Below, piece after piece: positions 51,847-60,547 of a DNA stretch of 64,000 bases. The DNA lies in the NCBI GenBank assembly GCA_016125095.1, contig WGMK01000019.1, positions 1 through 64,000 on the forward strand. The letters run 5' to 3'. Each line of letters starts with the position of its first letter. Position 1 is the stretch's first letter. The stretch comes from Candidatus Hydrogenedens sp. GTDB taxonomy: Bacteria; Hydrogenedentota; Hydrogenedentia; Hydrogenedentales; JAEUWI01. The position numbers and the translations under genes were made by a program. The notes under the pieces were generated by a model. It was not told the DNA's origin. It ran no database searches and was given only the letters and a program-made list of their open reading frames with translations.

Positions 51847-54240
51847 ATGAAGATATCGTTAAACTGGCTGAAGGAATACGTCGACATCCCGGTTTCGCCG
51901 GAGCAATTGGCGGAAGATCTGACCTCGCTCGGGCTGGAAATCGAGTCGATGGAACGCCTGGCCGAGGGTATCGAGCAAATCGTCATCGGCCGCATCCTCG
52001 AGATTGCGCCGCATCCCGACGCTGACAAGATCGTGGTCTGCCAGACCGATGTGGGCGGCGATACCCCGCTGCAGATTTGCTGCGGCGCCAAGAATATGAA
52101 GCCCGGCGACAAGGTACCCACGGCGGTCGTCGGCGCGACACTGCCCGGCGATTTCAAGATCACCGCCCGCAAGATGCGCGGCGTGGACAGCCACGGCATG
52201 ATGTGCTCGGCGCGCGAATTGGGCATGGGCGACGACCACGCCGGCCTCATGATCCTGCCCGAGGATGCCCCGGTGGGGGAGGACGCCCTCGCGTACCTCG
52301 GGCTCGACGACGTCGTCTATGAGATCGAAGTGACACCGAATCGCGCGGACTGGGCCAGCATGATCGGTGTCGCGCGCGAATTGGCCGCCAAGTACGGCAC
52401 CTCCCTGAAGGTGCCCGCAGTCGCACTTCAGGAAGCCGCTGCCGAGGCAAGCTCGCTCAGCTCGGCCTCCGTCGACGCACCGGACCTGTGCCCGCGCTAT
52501 ATGGGCCGCGTCCTCACGGAGGTCCAAGTCGGAGCGTCGCCCGTATGGATGGCGCAGCGCCTGACCGCCGCGGGCATGCGCCCGATTAACAATCTCGTCG
52601 ATATCACCAACTACGTCCTGCTGGAAACCGGCCAGCCGCTGCATGCCTTCGACTTCGACCGGCTCGACGGCAACCGCATCGTGGTGCGGCGCGCGGCCGA
52701 TGGCGAGAAGATGACGACCCTGGACGAGCAGGAGCGTACGCTCGATGGCGAGATGCTGGTAATTGCCGATGCCAGCCGGCCGCAGTGCGTGGCCGGGGTC
52801 ATGGGCGGCGCACGGAGTGAAGTGGGGGAGGGCACCACCCGGGTGTTCCTCGAGAGTGCTTACTTCAAGCCCCAGGCCGTACGCCGCGCCTCGCGCCAGT
52901 TGAACCTCATTTCCGAGTCCTCGCAGCGCTTCCAGCGCGGGGCCGATCCGGAAATGGCGGCCTGGGCGCTGGACAGGGCAGCAGCGCTCATGGCCGAATT
53001 CGCGGGCGCGAGCATTGCCTCCGGGGCGATCGATGTCTATCCGGAGCCCTTCAAGCCCGCAGAGGTGGACCTGAACTTTGAGCGCGTGCGCGCATTCCTG
53101 GGCGCGGATATCTCCGTGGAAAAGCAACGCGCCGGACTTCAAGCGCTGGGCTTTGAGTTGATCTCCGGCGATGAATCCGGCGCGCGTTTCCGCGTGCCGC
53201 TCCGACGCAACGATGTTTCCCGCGAGGTGGACCTCATCGAGGAGATCGCTCGGCTCGAGGGCTACAACAACCTCCCGGCGACGCTGCCGCGCGTGCGTAC
53301 GCGGGCCGAAGTGTTTGCCCCGGGAGAAGCAGTCGTCTCCCGCATCAAGCACACCTTCGCCGCTCAGGGCCTCAACGAGATCACGACCTGGTCCTTCGCG
53401 AATGCCGAGGCGCTCGCCAAGGCCGGTCAGGGCGACCTAACGGCCGCGGCCGTGTCGCTCGCCAATCCGCTGTCGGAAATTCACGCATTGATGCGCCCGA
53501 CGCTCATTCCGGCCGCGCTTCAGATAGCCGCGTACAACCTGAATCGCGGTGCCCGCCACGTCGCGCTCTTCGAACTCGCCCCCGTATACCGCGAAGCCGG
53601 CGGGGACGACGTCGCCGAACAGCGGCAGCACTTGGTCGTTCTGCTGGCGGGACTGCGCGAGCCGTCGCACTGGACACACCCGGACCAGCCGGTGGATTTC
53701 TACGACATCAAGGGCGCGGCCGAAACCCTGGCCAACCTCCTCGGCCTGCCGCTGCAGATTGCATCCGCAGAGGGAGCGACTTTCCAGCCGGGCCAGGCAG
53801 CGTCCCTGACCCTGGGCGATGCCTGCGGCGTGCTGGGCAAAGTCGACCCCGCGGTGGCGGCGCAGCACGACATCGAAGTCCCGGTATTCCTGCTGCAACT
53901 GGACCTGACGCCCGTTTTGGCACCGCCGTCAGCGCACCACCAGGCCGAAGAGATTCCGGCCTATCCCGCCAGCCTGCGCGATATCGCCGTGGTGGTGGAC
54001 CAAGCAGTCACGGCTGCCGACATTCTCGACGTCGTAAAAAAGTCGGCGGACAAGCTGCTCGCGCAGGCCGATATCTTCGACGTTTACACCGGCAAACCCA
54101 TTCCGGAAGGCAAAAAAAGCGTCGCCGTGACCCTCAGCTTTCAGAGCAATGAAGGCACACTTACCGACAAAAAGACACAAAAAGCCGTCGATAGGATCCT
54201 TCATCAGCTACAAAAGAACTGCGGGGCGGAGCTTCGGTGA
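51847..54240 (+). CDS. pheT: Phenylalanine-tRNA ligase beta subunit
   Basis: The full-length 797-residue product has the expected modules. An N-terminal tRNA-binding OB domain (about 40-150) includes ICCGAKNMKPGDKVPTAVVG. The B3/B4 editing region (about 215-390) includes INNLVDITNYVLLETGQPLH, and the B5 domain (about 400-475) precedes a synthetase-like core with WSFANAEAL. The C-terminal FDX-ACB anticodon-binding domain ends LTDKKTQKAVDRILHQLQ. It pairs with PheS. The stop overlaps the next GTG by four bases. Confidence 0.98.
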   Translation: MKISLNWLKEYVDIPVSPEQLAEDLTSLGLEIESMERLAEGIEQIVIGRILEIAPHPDADKIVVCQTDVGGDTPLQICCGAKNMKPGDKVPTAVVGATLPGDFKITARKMRGVDSHGMMCSARELGMGDDHAGLMILPEDAPVGEDALAYLGLDDVVYEIEVTPNRADWASMIGVARELAAKYGTSLKVPAVALQEAAAEASSLSSASVDAPDLCPRYMGRVLTEVQVGASPVWMAQRLTAAGMRPINNLVDITNYVLLETGQPLHAFDFDRLDGNRIVVRRAADGEKMTTLDEQERTLDGEMLVIADASRPQCVAGVMGGARSEVGEGTTRVFLESAYFKPQAVRRASRQLNLISESSQRFQRGADPEMAAWALDRAAALMAEFAGASIASGAIDVYPEPFKPAEVDLNFERVRAFLGADISVEKQRAGLQALGFELISGDESGARFRVPLRRNDVSREVDLIEEIARLEGYNNLPATLPRVRTRAEVFAPGEAVVSRIKHTFAAQGLNEITTWSFANAEALAKAGQGDLTAAAVSLANPLSEIHALMRPTLIPAALQIAAYNLNRGARHVALFELAPVYREAGGDDVAEQRQHLVVLLAGLREPSHWTHPDQPVDFYDIKGAAETLANLLGLPLQIASAEGATFQPGQAASLTLGDACGVLGKVDPAVAAQHDIEVPVFLLQLDLTPVLAPPSAHHQAEEIPAYPASLRDIAVVVDQAVTAADILDVVKKSADKLLAQADIFDVYTGKPIPEGKKSVAVTLSFQSNEGTLTDKKTQKAVDRILHQLQKNCGAELR

Positions 54241-54533
54241 ATCCCCTTGTCCAAGCTCAACTCAGCCGCCTGCGCGCGAATGTCGCGAAATTGCAGGGGC
54301 GGCTTAAGGAGCTGGACGAAGGGCTGGAAATTGAGTCCAGCCGCAGCGATGAGCTGCTCAAAAAGAACTGGCGGCTGGAAAAGGAATCGGCGACCTTGCG
54401 GCACAATCAGGCGGACTATGAGCGCCTGACCGCGCGGGTGGAAGAACTCGAGGCGCTCCACGCGGAAATCACCCAGCACGCCGAACACCTCCGCACTCAG
54501 GCGGCGCGCCTTACCCAGGCACTCATGCCATGA
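54237..54533 (+). CDS. Short coiled-coil protein, ZapB-like
   Basis: The 98-residue protein starts at a GTG overlapping the pheT stop. It is almost one continuous heptad-rich coiled coil (LSRLRANVAKLQGRLKELDE and LEKESATLRHNQADYERLTA). In many bacteria zapA, and sometimes a zapB-like coiled coil, sits right after pheT. The next gene has the ZapA pattern, so a cell-division role is plausible. The sequence itself has no diagnostic motif. Confidence 0.55.
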   Translation: MNPLVQAQLSRLRANVAKLQGRLKELDEGLEIESSRSDELLKKNWRLEKESATLRHNQADYERLTARVEELEALHAEITQHAEHLRTQAARLTQALMP

Positions 54534-54835
54534 GTGAAGTCAGCGCCATTGCCATCCGAGGCACGCGGGTGCCGATTCCGCCCGGTGCTTCGCCTGCGGC
54601 CGTCAAGCAGGCCGCGCAGCGTATCGAGTCCAGACTGGAAACCATTCAGGCCGCCAGCGCCAAACTCAATACCTACACCTTCGCGCTCCAGTTGAACCTG
54701 GAATTGATGCTGGAAATCCTCGCGCAAGAGGCGACTCACAAGTCAGAAATACATGACTTGCTCCGGCAGCTCACCAAGCTCAATGACGCCCTCGAACAGG
54801 CGCTCAGCGAGCACGAGCCGGGGGAGAGGTCATGA
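54530..54835 (+). CDS. ZapA-like cell division protein
   Basis: The 101-residue product has the ZapA-like order. A short beta element (AIAIRGTRVPIPPGASPAAV) leads into a helix (IESRLETIQAASAKLNTYTF) and then ALQLNLELMLEILAQEATHK, followed by a coiled coil. ZapA dimers bundle FtsZ. Its ATG overlaps the previous stop by four bases, continuing the pheT transcript. Similarity is weak, so the call rests on length, order and place. Confidence 0.55.
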   Translation: MSEVSAIAIRGTRVPIPPGASPAAVKQAAQRIESRLETIQAASAKLNTYTFALQLNLELMLEILAQEATHKSEIHDLLRQLTKLNDALEQALSEHEPGERS

Positions 54836-55221
54836 AGGTCCAACGCACGATACCCATCCTGCGCATCTTCGACGAGGCCCTCGCGCGGGAATTCTACATC
54901 GACTTCCTGGGCTTTTCAGTCGACTTCGAGCACCGATTCGAGGAGGGCCTGCCACTCTACATGGGCATTTCCCGGGCCGGCTGCTCGCTGCATCTCAGTG
55001 GTCATTTCGGGGACTGTGCGCCCGGTGCCCGGGTGTACCTGGAGGTAGACGATGGCCTGAATGCCTACCAGCAGAACCTCGCCGCGAAGCAATACAAGCA
55101 CGCCCGGCCCGGCGTGCCATGCGCCACACCCTGGGGTACGCGTGAAATGACTATCAGCGATCCCTTCGGCAACCGGCTGACCTTCGCGCACCGGGTAGAG
55201 CAGACGTCCAAACCGGCCTAG
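54832..55221 (+). CDS. Glyoxalase/bleomycin-resistance fold protein
   Basis: The 129-residue product has the vicinal-oxygen-chelate pattern of Ble-like proteins: TIPILRIFDEALAREFYIDF, LGFSVDFEHRFEEGLPLYMG, SLHLSGHFGD and MTISDPFGNRLTFAH. Such proteins bind and detoxify reactive compounds or work as small enzymes; no substrate is indicated. The start overlaps the zapA-like stop by four bases, so it ends the pheT operon. Confidence 0.85.
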   Translation: MKVQRTIPILRIFDEALAREFYIDFLGFSVDFEHRFEEGLPLYMGISRAGCSLHLSGHFGDCAPGARVYLEVDDGLNAYQQNLAAKQYKHARPGVPCATPWGTREMTISDPFGNRLTFAHRVEQTSKPA

Positions 55222-55704
55222 GACGCTTCTTCACAAGCCAGATCTTGACGCCTTCTTAGTGTCTGATAATTTATATTATGGTGTTTTTGGCTGCGCCCAC
55301 CCAGCCACTCCAGCACCTCGATTCGAGGGGTAGAATCGATTGAAATCTACCTCCTTACCGGATGTCTGGATTTGCAACATGATGTACCCAGACCCATGTG
55401 TGTCATTCTACGTCCATCACGCGCGATACCTCACGTCCTATTTACACCTACCAAGCAAATCTAGCTTCTTGTGTTTAAGTTACTGTAAATATGCTCGTTG
55501 CAGTGCTGACACTATTGGTGATAACGCAACCACATCTCGGATTTTCAGTGGTTTGTTGCGTGCGATTCAAATCGCAACATGGCAACCTTGGACCTTGATT
55601 GGCACCCTGGAGTGCGCATATTCTGCGGCCTGATGAGCGCAGGCCAGCCTCGGTAGGCTGACACGGCTATTGGATTCTGGGAGTAACGATGAAGCGAGCA
55701 AGGC
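55222..55704. other. AT-rich gene-free island between the glyoxalase gene and rsgA
   Basis: About 480 bases of clearly lower GC than both flanks contain no convincing gene. The longest open stretch (55340-55633) starts with an ATG but has no ribosome-binding site, uses many codons rare in the neighbours and has no recognisable motif. Small palindromes (GCGATTCAAATCGC at about 55562) are present. It may be foreign DNA or an old element scar. Confidence 0.5.
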
Positions 55705-56793
55705 ATGGACGCTGAGGCGCTGGGATGGTCGTCGGCTTGGGCGGCGGCCTGGGATACTTTGGAAGCGTTGCCCTCGGGGTGTCTTCCCGCCCGGATTTCC
55801 CAGGAGCATCGCGGCGCCTACCGGGCGTTCGCCGGGGACCAGGAATGGACCGCCGAGGTTACCGGAGCCTTCCGACACCACCACGCCCACCCCGAGGCCT
55901 TCCCTGCCGTCGGCGATTGGGTGGCGGCAGAACCGGTGCCCGGCGAGTCGAAACTGCGCATCCATGCTGTGCTGCCCCGGCGTACGGTTTTCCTGCGGAC
56001 CGCGGCGGGCGCCCGCTCCGAGACTCAGGTCGTGGCCGCCAACGTCGATACCGTCTTTCTGGTCGCCGGTCTCGACCACGACTTTAACGTCCGGCGTCTG
56101 GAACGGTATCTCACCCTCGCCTACGAAAGCGGAGCGCGACCGATCGTGGTGTTAAATAAAGCCGACACGACGGACGACCTGTTGCCGGTGCTCCAGGCCG
56201 TCGAACGGGTGGCCCTGGGTGTTCCGATCTTTGCGGTCAGCGCGCTCGCGGGCGATGGCCTCGCGCCCCTGCAGGCCTACCTGGGCCCCGGTCAAACGGT
56301 CGCGTGTCTGGGGTCGTCCGGTGCCGGCAAATCTACGCTGATCAATGCCCTGTCCGGCGAGGCACACATGTCGACCGGCACCGTACGCGAGGACGACAGT
56401 CGGGGCCGCCACACGACAACCCATCGCGAGCTCGTCGCGCTGCCGCACGGCGGCTGTCTCATCGATACTCCCGGCATGCGGGAATTGCAATTGACCGGCA
56501 GCATGGAATCCGTGGACACCACCTTCTCGGATATCGATGTGTTGGCCGAGAATTGCCGTTTCGACGATTGCTGCCACGAATCCGAGTCAGGATGCGCCGT
56601 GCTGGCGGCCGTGGAAACGGGGGCGCTGGATACCGCGCGGCTGGCCGCCTGGCGGAAGCTGCAGCGGGAACTGGACTATGCGCAGCGGCGGCAGCAAGAC
56701 TCCTTCAAGCACGAGGAGCGTAAGCGGTTTCGAGACATGGGCAAGCTGCACAAGCGCCTACAGAACGAAGCGCGCCAGCGCAAGGGGATGTGA
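55705..56793 (+). CDS. rsgA: Ribosome biogenesis GTPase RsgA
   Basis: The 362-residue product is a circularly permuted GTPase. Motifs appear in the order NKAD (151-154), P-loop GSSGAGKST (203-211) and DTPG (254-257). A C-terminal zinc knuckle has Cys284, Cys289, His291 and Cys297 (NCRFDDCCHESESGC). An N-terminal OB-like domain precedes them, and a basic coiled tail ends the protein. RsgA helps release RbfA and check the 30S subunit. The ATG is not preceded by a good ribosome-binding site, so the exact start is uncertain. Confidence 0.95.
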   Translation: MDAEALGWSSAWAAAWDTLEALPSGCLPARISQEHRGAYRAFAGDQEWTAEVTGAFRHHHAHPEAFPAVGDWVAAEPVPGESKLRIHAVLPRRTVFLRTAAGARSETQVVAANVDTVFLVAGLDHDFNVRRLERYLTLAYESGARPIVVLNKADTTDDLLPVLQAVERVALGVPIFAVSALAGDGLAPLQAYLGPGQTVACLGSSGAGKSTLINALSGEAHMSTGTVREDDSRGRHTTTHRELVALPHGGCLIDTPGMRELQLTGSMESVDTTFSDIDVLAENCRFDDCCHESESGCAVLAAVETGALDTARLAAWRKLQRELDYAQRRQQDSFKHEERKRFRDMGKLHKRLQNEARQRKGM

Positions 56794-56802
56794 GCAAACG
56801 GG

Positions 56803-58791
56803 TTAAAATTCCGGAACGACGGCAGGCTGCCAATCCAGCATCCCCGCGGGCAACGCGGCAGCCAGCTCCGGCAGGTCGTAATGCTCGAGCACCCCGTGGA
56901 TGGCGTTGTTCAGCTGGCCTTTCGGGCGCGGCGCCTTTACAACAGATTCCCACGAGGGAATTCCGCCGCGCAGGACGATGCGGCTAAACCATTCCGGCTG
57001 CAACGCCGCAGCATGCAGGCCCGGCACCGTCAGTTCGGCGTCGGCACGCAGTTCTAGCGGGGCATTGCCCCACCGCTCGCGCACGGATTCAGCCAGGGTC
57101 AACAAGTCTTCCACGCGCAGGTGCACCATGCTGATGCCGCAGAGGTACGCCCGGTAGTATTCCTGCCAGGCAGGCCCGACGGTCCCGCTCCACGCCTGCG
57201 CGTTTTCGCGACCCGCCAGCGCGCCCGTGCCGGAGATGTCTGCCGAGACCACCCGGTAGCCCTCCTGTGCCAGCGCAACGGCAGCGGCCTCGTCCAGACC
57301 GGCACTGGGAAACAGCAGCAGCGAACCGCGCGGCGCATCGGCTTCGGGCTCGGCCACGACATAATTGAGTAGCCGCTCTCCCCCGCTGTCGCCATGTCCC
57401 AGCCGCAGCATGCGGCGTTCCACGCGCACGCCGTTTTCAATCGTGCCGCCGTGTGCCGCGTCATCTCGGAGCCTGGCGTTCGGCCGCATGGCGCCGTAGA
57501 GCGCCCGGGCTTCGGCAAGGGGTTCCTTGCCTTCGCGCGCCCGGGCAAGCGCCTCGGCGCGGGCGATGTTCAAGTCGAGCGCCGATACCGCGCCGTCCAT
57601 CCGGGCGACCTGCCCCTCGGGAGAACACTGCAGCTCGGCGTCGCTGAGGATGGCAAACTCCGGCTCTTCGAGCGGAGCATCGACGCCGATGAGCCAACGG
57701 CGCATCCACCGCACCATCGCCTCGCGCAGCGGCTTGGAAAAGCCGTGCTTGTCGTCAGCGATCGCGATGTCCAGGTGGTCCGGCGCGCCAAGGAAGCTGA
57801 AGGCAGTCTTGGCCCGGCGGAAGCTGTCCCAAGTGCCGCCAATATCGAAGAAGTCGCCTTGCGCGGCGCACATCATCGTGGGCTTCGGCGCCCGCATGAA
57901 TACGTACTCTGCGTGGCCCATGCCGAAGGCCAGTTGACCGAAGATGTTCTGCTCCGCGTCCTGCGGGCCGATGGTGTCGAGCAGCCGCTCGAACGAGGTC
58001 AGGTAGCAACTGGGCGCAGCCACCGTGATGCGCTCGTCCAAAGCCATCAGGTAGCTGGTGAGCGTGCCGCCTCCCGAATTGCCCGAGCAAGCGAGCCGCG
58101 TCGCGTCGATGTCCGGGCGCGATTCAAGGTAATCAAGACCGCGGATGCCGTCCCAGATGTGGTAGGCGGCCATATTGGTGCCGGTCAGGATACAGCCGAT
58201 GCCCGCGAGCGTATGTTGCAGCGTCGTTCCGCCCGAAATCGGCTTTCCGTCGGCATCAAAGTATACGTATCGCTCGCCTTGGCCGATGGGGTCGTAGCAA
58301 AACGCGGCGATGCCGTTGCGCGCCAGCAGGATGCACGCACGCTGGTAGGTCTCCGCGGCCTTACCGTTGTCGCTGTGGCCGCAAGGTACCAGCACCGCGG
58401 GATACGGGCCGGGTGCTAAGGGAAGATACAGCGCGGCAGTGACATAAAGCCCCGGGCGGCTTTCGTAGATGATTTTTTCGTACCGGAATCCGTCGCCTGT
58501 GCCGGTTCCGGTGGTCTGAGCATTCAGCGGCGTGCGCTCGGGATAGCCTCCCAACTGTTGCACGAAGAAATTCCGGAGCGCGGTCTGCCGTTCTTGGAGG
58601 TTGGTCGGGGTCACGCCATCCAGGTACCGGCCGTGCGCCTCCCCCATCACCGCTTCGCCGCGCGCTTTCAGATAGCGCTCCAGGATTTCCGCAGACGGCA
58701 CCTGCGCGCCGTCCACCGTCACTTCGTCATCCGCCACGGCAGTTGCTGCACCGGCCATGGCCAGCAGCAGCGGCAATATCCAAACCCTCAT
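56803..58791 (-). CDS. Secreted two-domain alpha/beta hydrolase (acetyl-esterase-like)
   Basis: The 662-residue protein has a signal peptide (MRVWILPLLLAMAGAATAVA) and a first alpha/beta-hydrolase domain. That domain has the oxyanion region YPAVLVPCGHSDNGK and the nucleophile elbow CSGNSGGGTL, placing a candidate catalytic Ser in G-N-S-G-G. The second half (about 430-662) again looks like a hydrolase fold (SLLLFPSAGLDEAAAVALAQ, then YRVVSADISGTGALAGR) but without an obvious nucleophile. Related planctomycete proteins are annotated as acetylxylan esterases. The start overlaps the deoC stop by four bases. Confidence 0.75.
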   Translation of the reverse strand: MRVWILPLLLAMAGAATAVADDEVTVDGAQVPSAEILERYLKARGEAVMGEAHGRYLDGVTPTNLQERQTALRNFFVQQLGGYPERTPLNAQTTGTGTGDGFRYEKIIYESRPGLYVTAALYLPLAPGPYPAVLVPCGHSDNGKAAETYQRACILLARNGIAAFCYDPIGQGERYVYFDADGKPISGGTTLQHTLAGIGCILTGTNMAAYHIWDGIRGLDYLESRPDIDATRLACSGNSGGGTLTSYLMALDERITVAAPSCYLTSFERLLDTIGPQDAEQNIFGQLAFGMGHAEYVFMRAPKPTMMCAAQGDFFDIGGTWDSFRRAKTAFSFLGAPDHLDIAIADDKHGFSKPLREAMVRWMRRWLIGVDAPLEEPEFAILSDAELQCSPEGQVARMDGAVSALDLNIARAEALARAREGKEPLAEARALYGAMRPNARLRDDAAHGGTIENGVRVERRMLRLGHGDSGGERLLNYVVAEPEADAPRGSLLLFPSAGLDEAAAVALAQEGYRVVSADISGTGALAGRENAQAWSGTVGPAWQEYYRAYLCGISMVHLRVEDLLTLAESVRERWGNAPLELRADAELTVPGLHAAALQPEWFSRIVLRGGIPSWESVVKAPRPKGQLNNAIHGVLEHYDLPELAAALPAGMLDWQPAVVPEF

Positions 58792-59465
58792 GCGCCCTCC
58801 CCGGCTGGAATTTCATCGAGAATCTTCAGGCCCGCGCTCGTACCGAGTCGCGTCGCGCCGGCCTGCAGCATCAGCATGGCGTCGCGATACGACCGGATGC
58901 CGCCCGCGGCCTTGATGCCGAGATGGTCCCCCACGACGCTCCGCATCAGCTTGATGTCGTCCACCGTAGCGCCGCCTTGGCCGTAGCCTGTGGCGGTTTT
59001 CACATAGGCTGCACCGGCACGGACGCAGATCTCACAGGCCTCCAGCTTCTCCTTGTCCGAGAGGTAGCTGTTTTCCAGGATCACCTTGACCGGAATGCCC
59101 TTGACGGCCTTCACCACAGCGGCGATTTCCCGCTCGACGAAGCTGGGATAGCCCGATTTCAGGGCGCCGATATTCATCACCATGTCGATTTCGGTGGCGC
59201 CGTTGCGCACGGCGTCGCGCGCTTCCTCCATCTTGATGGCAGCGGTGTTCGCGCCGAGCGGGAACCCGATACAGGCATTGACGCCCACCTGCGTGCCCGA
59301 CAACTGCTTGGCGCAATAGGAGACCCACGCCGGGTTGATGCTCACGGCGGCGAAGCCCTGCTGCGCCGCCTCGACGCACAATTCCCGAATGTCTGCCTCG
59401 GTGGCGTAGGGCTTGAGCTGGGTATGGTCAATCACGCGCGCGAGCTGGCGGCGATTTACGGGCAC
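58788..59465 (-). CDS. deoC: Deoxyribose-phosphate aldolase
   Basis: The GTG start was chosen because CAGGAG precedes it by nine bases. The frame is open 18 codons upstream but lacks family similarity. The 225-residue TIM barrel has the Schiff-base lysine in YVKTATGYG (Lys156) and the second active-site lysine in GIKAAGGI (Lys185). It splits deoxyribose 5-phosphate to acetaldehyde and glyceraldehyde 3-phosphate. It is followed directly by a secreted hydrolase gene, an unusual partner. Confidence 0.95.
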   Translation of the reverse strand: MPVNRRQLARVIDHTQLKPYATEADIRELCVEAAQQGFAAVSINPAWVSYCAKQLSGTQVGVNACIGFPLGANTAAIKMEEARDAVRNGATEIDMVMNIGALKSGYPSFVEREIAAVVKAVKGIPVKVILENSYLSDKEKLEACEICVRAGAAYVKTATGYGQGGATVDDIKLMRSVVGDHLGIKAAGGIRSYRDAMLMLQAGATRLGTSAGLKILDEIPAGEGA

Positions 59466-59561
59466 GGCGGTAAACTCCTGTGGGCTGTCGGTTTGCAGGG
59501 CGGGCCGTGAGTGTAGCACGCCGGGACCGGCACTTGCATGAGCCAGCCGCCTGTCGGAAGC

Positions 59562-60482
59562 CTACGACACGCGTCGGTCGAAGACGATGTCGTCCTGCGT
59601 CGCGTGCCGATTGCCCTGGCGGAGGTGGGAAAGCGCCTCGAGCAGATCCCCTACGGTTTCGTTTTCCCGGGCCGTGTGCCGCGTGATGCAGATATGGGGC
59701 TTTAGCAGCGGCACGCCGCCCCGCTCCATGGCGAGCGTTTTCTGATAGCGCGGGAGCTCGTTCAGGGATTCATAAATCTCGGGGACGTGCGCCTGCCAGA
59801 ATTTACGGACGCCTTTGCAAAATCCCACGCAGTTTGCATCTTCAATGGTCACGACAAAGTGACCGCCCCCCATGTGGCCCGAGGCGTATACCGTGCTTTC
59901 CAGCTTCTCGGCGCATTGCTGTATGGACCGCGCGAAGTGCCGCAGCACCCGGTCGCGAGCCTCGGTGCCGAATTCTTTGCTGAATGCCGGCAGTTCCTCC
60001 AGCTGGATATAGACCAGCGCGAAGGGAAGTTTCTCATGAATGCGGTTTTGAATGGCGAGCTTAATGGCCTTGGCCGTGGGTAGCTCCGTATTCTGGTCGA
60101 CTAGTTCGAGGGAGGACTTGCTGGAGAGCAGGCGTTCGAGCCGCCGTACGAGATCGTCCATGTGGAAAGGCTTGGCCAAAAAGTCGTCGGCGCCCTGCTC
60201 GAGGGCGTGGCTCACCTCCTCTTCCGAAGACATCGAGGAAACGAAGAGGACGGGGATGCCGGCTGTGGCGGGCCTCCGGCGGATCTGGCGGCACACCTCG
60301 AACCCCGACATGCCCGGAAGCATGACGTCGAGCAGGATCACATCGACCGGATTCTGCTTGAGGAATTCCAAAGCGCCATTGCCGCTCAATTCGGCGCGGC
60401 ATTCGTACCCCAAATGCTGGAGTTTGCCGGCTACCCGGAGCAGCAATTCCCGATCGTCATCTACCAACAGCACCTTAGCCAT
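59562..60482 (-). CDS. Response regulator with degenerate GGDEF-like output domain
   Basis: The start MAKVLLVDDD (an in-frame start nine codons earlier is unlikely) gives 306 residues. The receiver domain (1-120) has the acidic pair Asp8/Asp9, the phosphoacceptor Asp52 (ILLDVMLPG), and Lys104 (FLAKPF). The C-terminal domain (about 125-306) follows the diguanylate-cyclase fold order. Where GGDEF should be, it reads GHMGGGHFV (202-210), so Asp and Glu of the active site are missing. It should be inactive as a cyclase and may bind c-di-GMP or a partner. No histidine kinase gene is nearby. Confidence 0.82.
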   Translation of the reverse strand: MAKVLLVDDDRELLLRVAGKLQHLGYECRAELSGNGALEFLKQNPVDVILLDVMLPGMSGFEVCRQIRRRPATAGIPVLFVSSMSSEEEVSHALEQGADDFLAKPFHMDDLVRRLERLLSSKSSLELVDQNTELPTAKAIKLAIQNRIHEKLPFALVYIQLEELPAFSKEFGTEARDRVLRHFARSIQQCAEKLESTVYASGHMGGGHFVVTIEDANCVGFCKGVRKFWQAHVPEIYESLNELPRYQKTLAMERGGVPLLKPHICITRHTARENETVGDLLEALSHLRQGNRHATQDDIVFDRRVS

Positions 60483-60547
60483 GAGGCCTCCGCGTCCACC
60501 ATTCCCCAATAACCATAACCTGATACGGAGTGGCTGTCAAGATTTCG

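Noticed and set aside
55340..55633. 97-codon frame in the AT-rich island
   Set aside because: No ribosome-binding site, unusual codon use and composition (many Ser, Cys, Tyr) and no motif; I treat the region as non-coding.
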